Source of the DNA: Thermoleophilaceae bacterium
GTDB taxonomy: Bacteria > Actinomycetota > Thermoleophilia > Solirubrobacterales > Thermoleophilaceae
Assembly (NCBI GenBank): GCA_040901445.1
Contig: JBBDYQ010000002.1
Location: forward strand, 62,001-126,000
Direction of reading: 5' to 3'
Length of the DNA stretch: 64,000 nucleotides
A program made the translations under genes and the position numbers. The notes below the pieces were generated by a model that saw only the letters and a program-made list of their open reading frames with translations, was not told where the DNA came from and made no database searches. Below are positions 42,857-53,300 of the stretch, piece by piece; within the stretch, counting starts at the first letter, position 1; every line of letters begins with the position of its first letter.

Positions 42857-43066
42857 ATGGCCAGCGAAGGCAAAACGGCCCCCAAGACGGCCCCCAAGAC
42901 GGCTCCGAAGACCGTGCAGGAGCGTCAGAAGGCGCAGCGCGAGGAGAAGCTGGAGGCGATCCGCGAGCAGGTCGAGAGCGGTTCGCTCGTCATCCGCAAG
43001 ATGACGCAGACCGAGCGCAAGCGCTATCCGGCGCAGAACCGCCCGCCCAAGCGGCGCGGCGGCTGA
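42857..43066 (+). CDS. Small basic protein of unknown function
   Basis: A 69-residue protein. The first 20 residues contain three TAPK repeats (tandem 12-bp DNA unit), then a charged helix (EERQ-type, EKLEAIREQVESGSLVIRKM) and a basic tail (TERKRYPAQNRPPKRRGG). The middle part looks conserved in style with small actinobacterial proteins that may bind nucleic acid. TACCCT ends 7 nt before ATG 42857: leaderless. It is the only candidate in the gap before the helicase. Confidence 0.7.
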   Translation: MASEGKTAPKTAPKTAPKTVQERQKAQREEKLEAIREQVESGSLVIRKMTQTERKRYPAQNRPPKRRGG

Positions 43067-43091
43067 GCTACCACCAGGCTGACGCCGGCGG

Positions 43092-44312
<1,221 letters not shown>

Positions 44313-44331
44313 TGGGTACTGCTCCTTTACG

Positions 44332-44432
44332 GCGGCCATCTTGGCCGCGAGCGATTCGGGAGATTCGACTGCCCGAATCGCGCTCGGAGCGCACTCACAG
44401 ACAAGAACCTCCGGATGGCAGGGAGGCCATCC
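44332..44432 (-). promoter_or_regulatory. Structured 5' leader of the DEAD-box helicase gene
   Basis: Three hairpins in a row precede the ribosome site on the minus strand: GGATGGC/GCCATCC (44432-44413), a long stem of CGAGCGCGATTCGGG with CCCGAATCGCTCG (44386-44348, one bulge), and GCGGCC/GGCCGC (44348-44332), the last only about 10 nt before AAGGAG. A TACCGT hexamer near 44450 may be the -10. Confidence 0.5.
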
Positions 44433-44456
44433 GCGCCGATGACGGTAGCAGGGTGC

Positions 44457-45812
44457 TCAGCCGCCGGTGGTTTTCCAGACCGCGGTGGCAGCCGCGTCCA
44501 CGCCCGTCTGCAGCAGCCCCTCCACGGCGATCCGCCCGTCGCAGCCCAGCGCGGTGCAGCCCTCCGGGGCCTGCGGGCCCAGGCCCACGGCCCCCGTCAG
44601 CGCCCGCGCGTCTACGAAATAGCCGAGGTCGACGGGCGTGGGCGCGCGGTCGGGAAGGGGTCCCGGGTCCGGGATGTCCGCATCGCGCACGCCGCGCATG
44701 AGGATCCGGAAGAACTCGTGCATCCAGTCGCCGGTGTTCGCGGTGACGAGCGTCTGCGGGTCGAGGCTGACGTTGCCGAACGTCCCGGTTCGCACGATCA
44801 CCATGTCGAGGCTGGGGATGACCATGACCAACTGGTCCTGGAAGCCGATCGACAGGTACAGGTCCGCGGGCGCGCTCTTGACGAGCGAGCGCGGCCCCTC
44901 GACGACCTTGCGGCTTGGGAGGCTCGGCGTGACGGCGCCGCCGCCCGCGTTGGTCCAGATCGCGAAGCCGTAGGCGGGATTGGGCGCCGTGGGCGTGTGG
45001 GCTTCCTCGAGCCAGGCGGCGTCGAGCAGTCGCTCGCGGCGCCAGGTGCCGCCGCTGAGCATGAGGGCGCCGATGCGCGCGAGGTCGGCCGGCGCCAAGT
45101 GGAGATGTGCCCAGCCAGCGGTGTGGCCGGCGCGCTCGCGCTCCCAGAACCAGTCCCGGCGATCGATGCCCAGGGGCCCGAACAGCTCCCTCTGCGCGAA
45201 CGCCTGCAGGTCCTCCCCCACCGCCCTCTCCACCACGTATGCGAGCAGCGTGAGGGTGAACTGGGCGTACTCGAACCAGGTGCCCGGCTGGTGTTCGAAC
45301 GGCAGGGCCAGCGTGTAGCGCACCGAGTCGGCGGGGAGACCCGCCAGCTCCGGCGTCCAGCTGAAGCGCAGTCCCGAGGTCTCGGTGAGGAGGTGGCGGA
45401 TGGTGATCGCCCGGTGCTCGGCGTCCACTCCGGGCCAGTCGGGCAGGTACTCGCCGATCGGGTCATCGATGTCGAGCAGGCCCAGCGTCGTGGCCCGGCC
45501 GGTGAGCAGCGAGACGACGGCCTTCGTGGTGCTCCAGACGTCGTTGGGCACGTCCTCGGTGAGCGGGTCGAGCACGCTCGCGCCCGCCAGGCAGCCGTGG
45601 CGGTACACGCGCACCGACAGGGCGCTGCGCGTGGTGGCGAAGCCGATGGCGTCGCGCACGGCCGCGGGGTCGAGGCCGAGGTCGTCCGGGGCCGCCTGCT
45701 CGAACGGCTGCGACCCGGCGGGGTCGGGGCACTCGCGGGCCTGAGCGGCGGCGGCCGGCAGCGCCGGTGGCGCCAGTAGCGCCAAAGAGACAAGAAGTAT
45801 GGTTCGTCTCAT
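44457..45812 (-). CDS. Exported serine hydrolase (beta-lactamase/esterase class C fold)
   Basis: A 451-residue protein with a signal peptide (residues 1-23, RRTILLVSLALLAPPALPAAAA). The S-x-x-K motif is WSTTKAVVSL, with the second motif in FEYAQFTL (Tyr) and a third region in FAIWTNAGGG. Helical elements such as HLLTETSGLRFSW fit EstB/PBP4-like family VIII esterases. Substrate unknown; penicillin binding or ester cleavage are both possible. Leaderless: TATTGT ends 7 nt before ATG 45812. It is divergent from a TetR gene that begins 21 bp away. Confidence 0.88.
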   Translation of the reverse strand: MRRTILLVSLALLAPPALPAAAAQARECPDPAGSQPFEQAAPDDLGLDPAAVRDAIGFATTRSALSVRVYRHGCLAGASVLDPLTEDVPNDVWSTTKAVVSLLTGRATTLGLLDIDDPIGEYLPDWPGVDAEHRAITIRHLLTETSGLRFSWTPELAGLPADSVRYTLALPFEHQPGTWFEYAQFTLTLLAYVVERAVGEDLQAFAQRELFGPLGIDRRDWFWERERAGHTAGWAHLHLAPADLARIGALMLSGGTWRRERLLDAAWLEEAHTPTAPNPAYGFAIWTNAGGGAVTPSLPSRKVVEGPRSLVKSAPADLYLSIGFQDQLVMVIPSLDMVIVRTGTFGNVSLDPQTLVTANTGDWMHEFFRILMRGVRDADIPDPGPLPDRAPTPVDLGYFVDARALTGAVGLGPQAPEGCTALGCDGRIAVEGLLQTGVDAAATAVWKTTGG

Positions 45813-45835
45813 ATCTGCAACAATACACCCTGATG
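45810..45835. promoter_or_regulatory. Very short divergent promoter, serine hydrolase/tetR
   Basis: Only 20 bp separate the two start codons (45812 minus and 45833 plus). The minus -10 TATTGT (45825-45820) lies in it. GTAT/ATAC arms (45797-45800 and 45823-45826) flank the centre, so the TetR protein could bind here and control both genes. Confidence 0.4.
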
Positions 45836-46405
45836 TCAATAGCCCTCGACCGAGCCCCCAAGCCCACCCCCCAGGACGCCATCGCGCTGGCACGGCGCAA
45901 ATGGCTGCGCGGCGAGAGCGTGGACATGGGCGCGCTCGCCACGGAGCTCGACACCAGCCGCGCCACGCTGTACCGCTGGGTGGGCAGCCGGGAGCGGTTG
46001 ATCGGCGAGGCGCTGTGGTCGCTCTTCAGCGAGATCTTCGAGGAAGGCAAGGCCCGCGCCTCGGGCAGCGGCGCCGCCCTCATCCACCAGGTGTTCGAGC
46101 ACGGGCTGCGAACGATGGGCGCCAGCCCCGCCATGCGCGCGTTCATCGCCAGGGACCCCGAGTACGCGCTGCGCGTGCTCACCTCCAAGGCCAGCGTGGT
46201 GCAGGGCAGGGCGATCGCCGCGTTCCGCGACCTCATCGCGGAACAGCCCGGCTACACGCACCCGCTCGACCCGGATACGCTCGCCTACCTGACCGTCCGC
46301 ATCGCCGAGTCGTTTCTGTACACCGACGTCATCACCGGTGGCGAGCCGGACCTCGACAAGGCCGTGGCCGCCCTCGCCGTGATGCTGGGAACGGAGCCAA
46401 AGTGA
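45833..46405 (+). CDS. TetR-like regulator (QsdR-type C-terminus)
   Basis: A 190-residue regulator. The helix-turn-helix is near residues 20-55 (KWLRGESVDMGALATELDTSRATLYRWVGSRERLIGEALW), with a C-terminal domain of the QsdR/TetR_C type (MRAFIARDPEYALRVLTSKASVVQGRAIAAFRDLI ... YLTVRIAESFLYTDVITGGEPDL). Its stop overlaps the start of the following enoyl-reductase-like gene in a GTGA, so both are one operon; it is divergent from the serine hydrolase gene. Confidence 0.85.
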   Translation: MSIALDRAPKPTPQDAIALARRKWLRGESVDMGALATELDTSRATLYRWVGSRERLIGEALWSLFSEIFEEGKARASGSGAALIHQVFEHGLRTMGASPAMRAFIARDPEYALRVLTSKASVVQGRAIAAFRDLIAEQPGYTHPLDPDTLAYLTVRIAESFLYTDVITGGEPDLDKAVAALAVMLGTEPK

Positions 46406-47646
46406 ACTCAGAACGCCCGCACGACATCGTCCTCTTCGGCTGCACCGGCTTCACCGGCGAGCTGGCGGCCGAGTATCTCGCCCGCCACGCCCCGCCGGAC
46501 ACGCGCTGGGCCCTGGCAGGGCGCAACCAGGCCAAGCTCGAGGCGCTGCGCGAACGGCTCGCGCAGACCACGCCGGCGTGCGGCGAGCTCACGCTGCTCC
46601 AGGCCGACGCCGGCGATCCGGCTTCGCTGCGCGAGGTGGCGGAGTCCACGCGCGTGGTCATCACCACCGTCGGGCCCTACATCAAGTACGGCGAGCCGCT
46701 CGTGGCCGCCTGCGCCGAGGCCGGCACCGACTACGTGGACCTCACGGGCGAACCCGAGTTCGCGGACCTCATGTACGTGCGCCACCACGCGCGCGCGGCC
46801 GAGACCGGCGCCCGCATCGTGCATGCCTGCGGCTTCGACTCCATCCCCCACGACCTCGGGGTGCTGTTCACCGTGGAGAAGCTGCCCGAGGGCGTGCCGA
46901 TCAAGGTGGACGGCTACGTCCGCGCCGGCGGGACGCCGTCGGGCGGCACGTTCCACACGGCGATCACCGGCATGTCCCGCGTGCGCGAGATGGCGAAGGT
47001 CGCCAAGGAGCGGCGGAACATGGAGCCTCGGCCCGAGCACCGGCGCGTGCGCGGCGCGAAGGGCGCCCCCCACCGCGCCGGGGACGTGAACGCCTGGGCC
47101 GTGCCCCTCCCCACGATCGACCCGCAGATCGTGCTGCGCTCGGCCCGTGCGCTCGAGCGCTACGGCCCCGACTTCTCCTATGGCCACTGGGCCGCGGTCA
47201 AGCGCCTGCCGATCGCCGTGGGCGGGGTTGCGGGCGTGGCCGGCCTCGCGGCGCTGGCGCAGCTGCCGCCCGCGCGCAGGTGGCTGCTCGGTCGCCTCAA
47301 CCCCGGCGAGGGCCCGAGCCCCGAGAAGCGCGCCAAGTCCTGGTTCAAGGTCCGCTTCGTGGGCGAGGGCGGCGGGCAGCGCGTGGTGACGCAGGTCTCC
47401 GGCGGCGACCCCGGCTACAGCGAGACCTCGAAGATGATCGCGGAGTCCGCGCTCTGCCTGGCGCATGACGAGCTGCCGTCATCCGCCGGGCAGGTCACCA
47501 CCGCCGAGGCGATGGGCGACGCGCTCATCGAGCGCCTCCAGCGGGCGGGGATCAAGTTCGAGGTGCTCGAGGGCGGGGCGGGCCCGGAGCGGGAGGCTCA
47601 GTTCAGCGAAGGATCGAGCGGCATCCGCGCCACGAGCGCGAACTGA
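46402..47646 (+). CDS. Saccharopine-dehydrogenase-like / trans-acting enoyl reductase family protein
   Basis: A 414-residue protein starting with GTG 46402. The N-terminal Rossmann fold (HDIVLFGCTGFTGELAAEYLA) and the following GPYIKYGEPLVAACAEAGTDYVDLTGEPEF, then CGFDSIPHDLGVLFTVEKLP, match the Rv2449c/Rv2953 group. Rv2953 is the trans-acting enoyl reductase of phenolic-lipid synthesis; others are uncharacterised. A hydrophobic segment (IAVGGVAGVAGLAALAQL) may bind a membrane. Its 3' end overlaps the convergent yqgE-like gene by 49 bp. Confidence 0.88.
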   Translation: MNSERPHDIVLFGCTGFTGELAAEYLARHAPPDTRWALAGRNQAKLEALRERLAQTTPACGELTLLQADAGDPASLREVAESTRVVITTVGPYIKYGEPLVAACAEAGTDYVDLTGEPEFADLMYVRHHARAAETGARIVHACGFDSIPHDLGVLFTVEKLPEGVPIKVDGYVRAGGTPSGGTFHTAITGMSRVREMAKVAKERRNMEPRPEHRRVRGAKGAPHRAGDVNAWAVPLPTIDPQIVLRSARALERYGPDFSYGHWAAVKRLPIAVGGVAGVAGLAALAQLPPARRWLLGRLNPGEGPSPEKRAKSWFKVRFVGEGGGQRVVTQVSGGDPGYSETSKMIAESALCLAHDELPSSAGQVTTAEAMGDALIERLQRAGIKFEVLEGGAGPEREAQFSEGSSGIRATSAN

Positions 47647-48140
47647 CCGCCCTTGCGCGCCAGCACCGCGCTCCAGAGCCCGTCGGGATCGCCGGTGAAG
47701 ATCTCCTCGGGCACAGCCGGCTCCACGATCCAGTCCTCGCGCTCCAGCTCGGCGTCGAGCTGGCCCGGCCCCCAGCCGGCATGACCGGCGTACACGCGCA
47801 CCCGCCTGGTGGCGCGATCGAGGTCGTCCAGCTCGTCGTCGGTCCCCGGCAGCCCCACGTGGCCGCACACCAGCAGCCCCGCCGCATCAGGGTCGGCGTA
47901 CTCGCCGAGCACCACCACCGAGTCGGGGGCCACGGGGCCGCCCACGTGCACGAGGTCCGCGCCCGCCAGCCCATCGAGCTCGGGCACGGCGTCGGCCACG
48001 GTGGTCTCGGACGCGCGGTTGAGGATCACGCCCATCGCCCCCTCCTCGCTGTGCTCGGCCAGGAGCACCACGGAACGGGCGAAGTTGGGGTCCAGCAGGG
48101 CGGGTGCCGCGATGAGGTAGTGGCCACGCAGCGATTCCAT
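47598..48140 (-). CDS. YqgE/AlgH-family protein
   Basis: A 180-residue UPF0301 protein. The family signature is clear: MESLRGHYLIAAPALLDPNFARSVVLLAEHSEEGAMGVILNRAS and VRVYAGHAGWGPGQLDAELEREDWIV. The biochemical function is unknown; AlgH affects alginate expression in Pseudomonas. It stands alone, convergent with the enoyl-reductase-like gene and 23 bp upstream of the end of nothing else on its strand except the exported esterase. Confidence 0.92.
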   Translation of the reverse strand: MESLRGHYLIAAPALLDPNFARSVVLLAEHSEEGAMGVILNRASETTVADAVPELDGLAGADLVHVGGPVAPDSVVVLGEYADPDAAGLLVCGHVGLPGTDDELDDLDRATRRVRVYAGHAGWGPGQLDAELEREDWIVEPAVPEEIFTGDPDGLWSAVLARKGGQFALVARMPLDPSLN

Positions 48141-48163
48141 CCAGTCGATTCAACCACTCCGGG

Positions 48164-49288
48164 TCAGCCGGAGCAGGGCCGCTCGAACGGCAGCGCGGCG
48201 GTGAAGCTGCAGCCCGAGCCGCCGTCGACGGTCACGGTGCCGCTGCCGCTGCCGCTCAGGCGGTCGCCGGCGCGGGCGAAGCGGGCCACCGCGCCGGGCG
48301 CCGCCGAGAACTCGAAGCCCAGGCCCCACATCTCACCCGACTGCGCCACGGTCTCATACGTCCAGCTCGCGGGGTCGGCCGCCACATCGCGGAACAACCC
48401 CCAGCGGAAGGCCTTGCGCAGGTCCTCGCGCCAGTAGGGCCAGTCGTGCACGCCGAGATGGGCGTCGAAGGTCACGCCCGCACCGGCGTGGCGCGCCCGC
48501 AGCGCGAACTCCAGGCTCTGCAGGAACAGCTCGAGCTCGACCACGCCGCTCGCGAGCGCGGTCGGGGTGGCCGGGACCCCCGGGCGCGGGATCCCGGTGC
48601 CGGTGGCCACGTACAGGCGGGTGTGGCGCAGGTTCTCCACGAGCGCCACGGGATCGTGGCCCTCGGCGTAGGCGCCGGTGATCGGCCCCCAGACCTGCTC
48701 GTAGGGAGCGCCGGCGATGGGCTCGAGGGCGAGCAGGATCTGCGGGCGGCGGATGGACACCAGCGCGGACATGGGCACCGCCGCGCCGAAGTAGCCGGGC
48801 CGCTGGGTGGCGTAGAACGCCGTGCCGAAGCCGCCCATCGAGAAGCCGGCGATGGCGTGCCAGCGGCGCCCGTCCCTGACGCGGAAGCGCTCCTCGATCA
48901 GCGGTATCAGCTCGTCGAGGTGGTAGCGCTCCCAGCCGGGATCGCCGCGCAGTCCGCCGTTCCACCAGTTCGTGTAGAAGCCGTCGCGGCCGCCGTCGGG
49001 CATGACGACGATGGCGTCCAGGCCTTTGGCGGTCTGCAGGATGTCGCCCTTGGCCGGCAGCGCCCAGCTCGCGTGGCCCTCCCCGGCGCCGTGCAGGAGG
49101 TATAGGACGGGGTATTCGGTGTCGCCGTCTTCGTAGCCGTCGGGGAGGAGGACGTTGGCCTTGAGGGTTTCTCCGCCCGCCACGTGCTCACTCGGCGTTT
49201 CGATGGTGAGCAACTGCTGGGCGGCACTCGCGGGCGCCGCGGCGAACAGGAAAACAGCAGCAATGAGGGGAGCGAGCCGACGGTGCAT
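48164..49288 (-). CDS. Exported esterase (antigen 85/esterase D-like)
   Basis: A 374-residue protein with a signal peptide (residues 1-22, ending ASAAQ). The esterase fold is evident: ANVLLPDGYEDGDTEYPVLYLLHGAGEGHASW, the loop VVMPDGGRDGFYTNWWNG, the nucleophile elbow HAIAGFSMGGFGTAFYA (G-x-S-x-G) and His in HLGVHDWPYWREDL. This is the putative esterase group that includes mycolyltransferase relatives. The last 60 residues form a small beta-sandwich containing two Cys. Substrate unknown. Confidence 0.87.
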   Translation of the reverse strand: MHRRLAPLIAAVFLFAAAPASAAQQLLTIETPSEHVAGGETLKANVLLPDGYEDGDTEYPVLYLLHGAGEGHASWALPAKGDILQTAKGLDAIVVMPDGGRDGFYTNWWNGGLRGDPGWERYHLDELIPLIEERFRVRDGRRWHAIAGFSMGGFGTAFYATQRPGYFGAAVPMSALVSIRRPQILLALEPIAGAPYEQVWGPITGAYAEGHDPVALVENLRHTRLYVATGTGIPRPGVPATPTALASGVVELELFLQSLEFALRARHAGAGVTFDAHLGVHDWPYWREDLRKAFRWGLFRDVAADPASWTYETVAQSGEMWGLGFEFSAAPGAVARFARAGDRLSGSGSGTVTVDGGSGCSFTAALPFERPCSG

Positions 49289-49409
49289 CCGGTCGCGACG
49301 CTATCCGACGGCGTGCACCTCGCGCGCCGGATGAAGCGTCCTGCTTTGGGCGGCTGTACGGCGCCCAGGGCAGGAGGGTGGCCGCGATGGCGCCTCGTAC
49401 AGTGCCCAT

Positions 49410-50369
49410 GTGCCGGCCATCGACCTCGACGACGTCCGCACCGCCGCGCAGCGCATCGCGGGCGTGCCGCACCGCACGCCCCTGCTGCGCTCACGGACGC
49501 TCGACGGCGTCACCGGCCTGCGCCTCGCGCTCAAGGCCGAGAACCTCCAGCGCGCGGGCTCGTTCAAGCTGCGCGGCGCCTTCCACCGCGTCTCCACTCT
49601 GCCGGCGGATGCGCTGGCCGCCGGGGTATGCGCCTCGTCCTCGGGCAACCACGCACAGGCGCTCGCGCTCGCCGCCGCACTGTGTGGAACCCGCGCGACG
49701 ATCCTCATGCCGCGCGACGCGCCCGCCTCCAAGCGCGCCGCCACCGAGGGCTATGGCGCCGAGGTGATCGAGTTCGACCGCTACGCCGACGACCGCGAGC
49801 GGCTCACCGCCGCACTGGCTGCCGACCGCGGCCTCACGCTCGTCCACCCCTACGACGATCCCTTCGTGATGGCGGGCGCCGGCACCGTGGGGCTGGAGCT
49901 GGTGGAGGACGCGGGAGAGCTCGACGCCGTGGTGGTGCCCACGGGCGGCGGCGGGCTGCTGTCGGGCTGCGCCACCGCGGTGAAGGGGCTCTCCCCGGGC
50001 ACGCGCGTGGTGGGCGTGGAGCCGGCCGCCTCCGACGACGTGGCTCGCTCGCTCGCGGCCGGCGAGCGCGTGCGGGTGAAGGTGGGACAGACGATCGCCG
50101 ACGGCCAGCAGCTGCCCACCCCGGGTGCGCTCACGTTCGAGGTGATCAGGGCGCTCGTGGACGACGTCGTGACGGTGTCCGACGACGAGATCGCGGCCGC
50201 GATGCGCTTCCTGTTCGAGCGCCTGAAGGTGGTCGTCGAGCCGAGCGGCGCCAGCGGGCTGGCCGCGGTGCTGGCCGGCCGGGCGGGCCGCCCGGGCGAA
50301 CGCGTGGGCGTGGTGCTCTCGGGCGGCAACGTGGACGCCGCGCGCTTCGCGGCGCTGACGAGTGCTTAG
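49410..50369 (+). CDS. Threonine/serine dehydratase, PLP-dependent
   Basis: A 319-residue fold-type II PLP enzyme. The PLP lysine is in LQRAGSFKLRGAFHRV; the phosphate-binding glycine loop is TGGGGLLSGCA, and SSGNHAQALALAA binds the substrate carboxylate. There is no C-terminal ACT domain, so it resembles catabolic TdcB-type or serine-racemase-like enzymes that turn threonine into 2-oxobutyrate. Leaderless GTG start at 49410: TACAGT ends 6 nt upstream. Its stop overlaps that of the convergent indolepyruvate oxidoreductase gene by 4 bp. Confidence 0.9.
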   Translation: MPAIDLDDVRTAAQRIAGVPHRTPLLRSRTLDGVTGLRLALKAENLQRAGSFKLRGAFHRVSTLPADALAAGVCASSSGNHAQALALAAALCGTRATILMPRDAPASKRAATEGYGAEVIEFDRYADDRERLTAALAADRGLTLVHPYDDPFVMAGAGTVGLELVEDAGELDAVVVPTGGGGLLSGCATAVKGLSPGTRVVGVEPAASDDVARSLAAGERVRVKVGQTIADGQQLPTPGALTFEVIRALVDDVVTVSDDEIAAAMRFLFERLKVVVEPSGASGLAAVLAGRAGRPGERVGVVLSGGNVDAARFAALTSA

Positions 50370-53300
50370 GCGGCGACGGGCTCGCGCAGCGCCTCGCGCA
50401 GCTCGGCCGCGCGCTCGCGGAAGCGCTCCACGTTGCCGAGCTTGATCTCCTCGTAGCCGCGGATCAGATCGGGAAGCTCGCAGAGCTCGCGCGCGGCGTC
50501 GGAGCCCGCGCCGGCGGCGATCGCCGCCTCCACGTGCTCGAGGTACTCGCCCACCAGCGCGCGCTCCACACGACGCACCTCGGCGTAGCCGAACACGTCC
50601 AGGCGCGTGCCGCGCAGGCGGCGCCCGGCGCGCAGCATCCGGAACGCCGGCACGAACCAGCGCCCGAGCTTGAGCTTGCGCTTCATCCCCAGCGCCCGCA
50701 GCAGCGGCGGGTGGAGGTTGAACCAGACCTTGGCGCCCTCGCCGAACTCGGCCGTCAGCCGCGCTCGCTCGACGGTGTCGAGGTGCAGGCGAGCGACCTC
50801 GTACTCGTCCTTGTAGGCCATGAGCTTGAAGAGGTTCTCGGCCACCGGCTCGGCCAGCTCCGGCCGGGTGGCTGCCACCCAGGCCACGACGTCGGCGTAG
50901 CGCTCGGCGTAGGCGAGGTCCTGGTACGCGGCGAGCTCGGGCACCCGCCTCTCCAGCAGCCGCCGCAGCTCGCTGCCCGGAGTGGGCGCCGCGCGCTCGA
51001 CCAGGGCCAGCTCGGCATCCGAGACAACGGGCGCCGGGGGCTCGGGCTCGCGCGTGGCCTCGGCCACCGCGTCCGGGTCCGCCACCACGGCGCGCCCCCA
51101 TGCGAACGCCGCCAGGTTCTTCTCCACCCCGGCGCCGTTCAGGCGGATGGCCTGCTCGAGGGCGTCGAGCGAGATCGGCAGCGCGCCGCGCTGCCAGGCC
51201 GCGCCGAGCGCGAGCATGTTCGAGGGCATGTGGTCCCCGAACAGCGTCTCGGCGAGCGCCTGCGCGTCGATGTGGACGTTGGCGTCGCGCCGGGTGCGGC
51301 CATCGATGAGGTCGAGCTGCGAGCGCAGCCCTCCGAAGCGCTCCTCGGTGTCCACCACCATCTTCCCGGTGGGCGTGGCGTGGGTGGAGACCACGGCCAC
51401 GGTGCGCGACGGGTCGCACACCGCGAGGTTCGTCTCGCTCGCGGCGCCGAGCAGGTCGAAGCCCAGGTAGAGGTCCGTGCCGGCGGCCGACGCCTTGCTC
51501 GACCCGGACACCGCACTGGTGGAGATGCGCACGTCGGACACGACCGGGCCGCCCTTCTGGCTCAGGCCCGTCTGGTCGAGGCCCGCCACGTGGCGGCCGT
51601 CGATCAGGGCGGCCATGCCCATGATCTGGCTGACCGTGACCACGCCGGTGCCGCCGATGCCCATCATCCGCACCGTGAACTCGTCGCCGGTGACGAGACG
51701 CCGCGGCTCGGGCAGCCCCGCCGGCGGCCGCGGCGTCTCGTGCTCGGCCTTGCGGCCGCCGACGACGGTGAGGAACGAGGGGCAGTCGCCCTCGAGGCAG
51801 GAGTAGTCCTTGTTGCAGGAGGACTGGTGGATCTGGGTCTTGCGGCCGAACTCGGTCTCCACCGGCAGCACGCTGAGGCAGCTGGACTTCTTGCCGCAGT
51901 CGCCGCAGCCCTCACACACCCGCTCGTTGATGTGGATGCGCTCGGGCGGGTCGGGCGCCTTGCCGCGCTTGCGCTTGCGGCGCAGCTCGGCGGCGCACTC
52001 CTGATCGTGGATGAGCACGGTCACGCCCTCGGTCTTCGCGAGCTCGCGCTGGGCGGCCATCAGCTCGCCGCGGTCGCGGACGTCGGCGATCGCGGCCAGC
52101 TCCACGCCGCGATAGCGCTCCGGCTCGTCGGTCGTGACCACCACCCGCTTCACGCCCTCGATCTCCAGCCAGCGGGTGAGCTTGGGCACCGACAGCGCGC
52201 CCTCCACCTGCTGACCGCCGGTCATCGCGACCGCGTCGTTGTAGAAGAGCTTGTAGGTGACGTTCACGCCGGCGGCCACGGCGGCGCGGATGGCGAGCGA
52301 GCCGGAGTGGTGGAAGGTGCCGTCGCCGAGGTTCTGGACGAAGTGGTCGTCGTCGGTGAACGGCGCCATGCCGATCCACTGCGTGCCCTCGCCGCCCATC
52401 TGCGTGATGCCGGTGATCTCACCGCGGCCCTCAGGGTTGAGCAGGATCATCGTGTGGCAGCCGATGCCGCCGCCCACAAGCGTGCCGTCCGGCGCCGGGG
52501 TCGAGCTGTTGTGCGGGCAGCCGGAGCAGAAGAACGGCGTGCGCTGCGCGCCGTTGCCGTCACCGGCCATTGGCAGGGTGAGCGGGCCGCGCTCGGCGGC
52601 GTCGAGGCGTGCGACCCGCGCCTCCACCGAGTCGAGCACCACACGGCGGCGCAGCCGGGCCGCGACGGCGCGGGCGATGACGTCGGCGTCGAGGTCGCTC
52701 GCGGCGGGCAGCAGGGTCGCGCCCGACTCGTCGCGCCTGCCCACGACGCGAGGGGTGTGGGGGCCGCCGTAGAGCACGTCCCTGATCTGCGGCTCGAGGA
52801 AGGCGCGCTTCTCCTCCACCACCAGCACCTCGTCCAGGCCGGAGGCGAAGCGCTGCACGATCTGGGGTTCGAGCGGCCAGATCATGCCCAGGCGCAGGAT
52901 GCGCACACCCGCGCGGTCGAGCTCGCGCGCGCCCAGGCCGAGGTCCGTGAAGGCCTGGCGCAGATCGTGGTAGGACTTGCCCGCGGCCACGATGCCGAGC
53001 CAGGCGTCGCGCGCGCCCTCGATCCGGTTGACGTCGTTGTCGCGCGCGTAGGCCACGGCCAGCTCCGTGCGCGACCCCAGCATCGTCTCCTCCATCCGGA
53101 GGGAGGCCGGCGCCAGCAGGTGCGCGTCCGGCACGTGCTCGTAGCCGGTGTCGGGCAGCAGCGGGCTCACTCGCCCGGGCGAGACCTCGGCGGTGCCGGC
53201 GGCGTCGGCCACGTTCGTGACGATCTTCATGCCGGCCCACAGGCCCGACGCGCGCGAGCAGGCGAATGCGTGCAGCCCGAGGTCCAGCACCTCCTGTACG

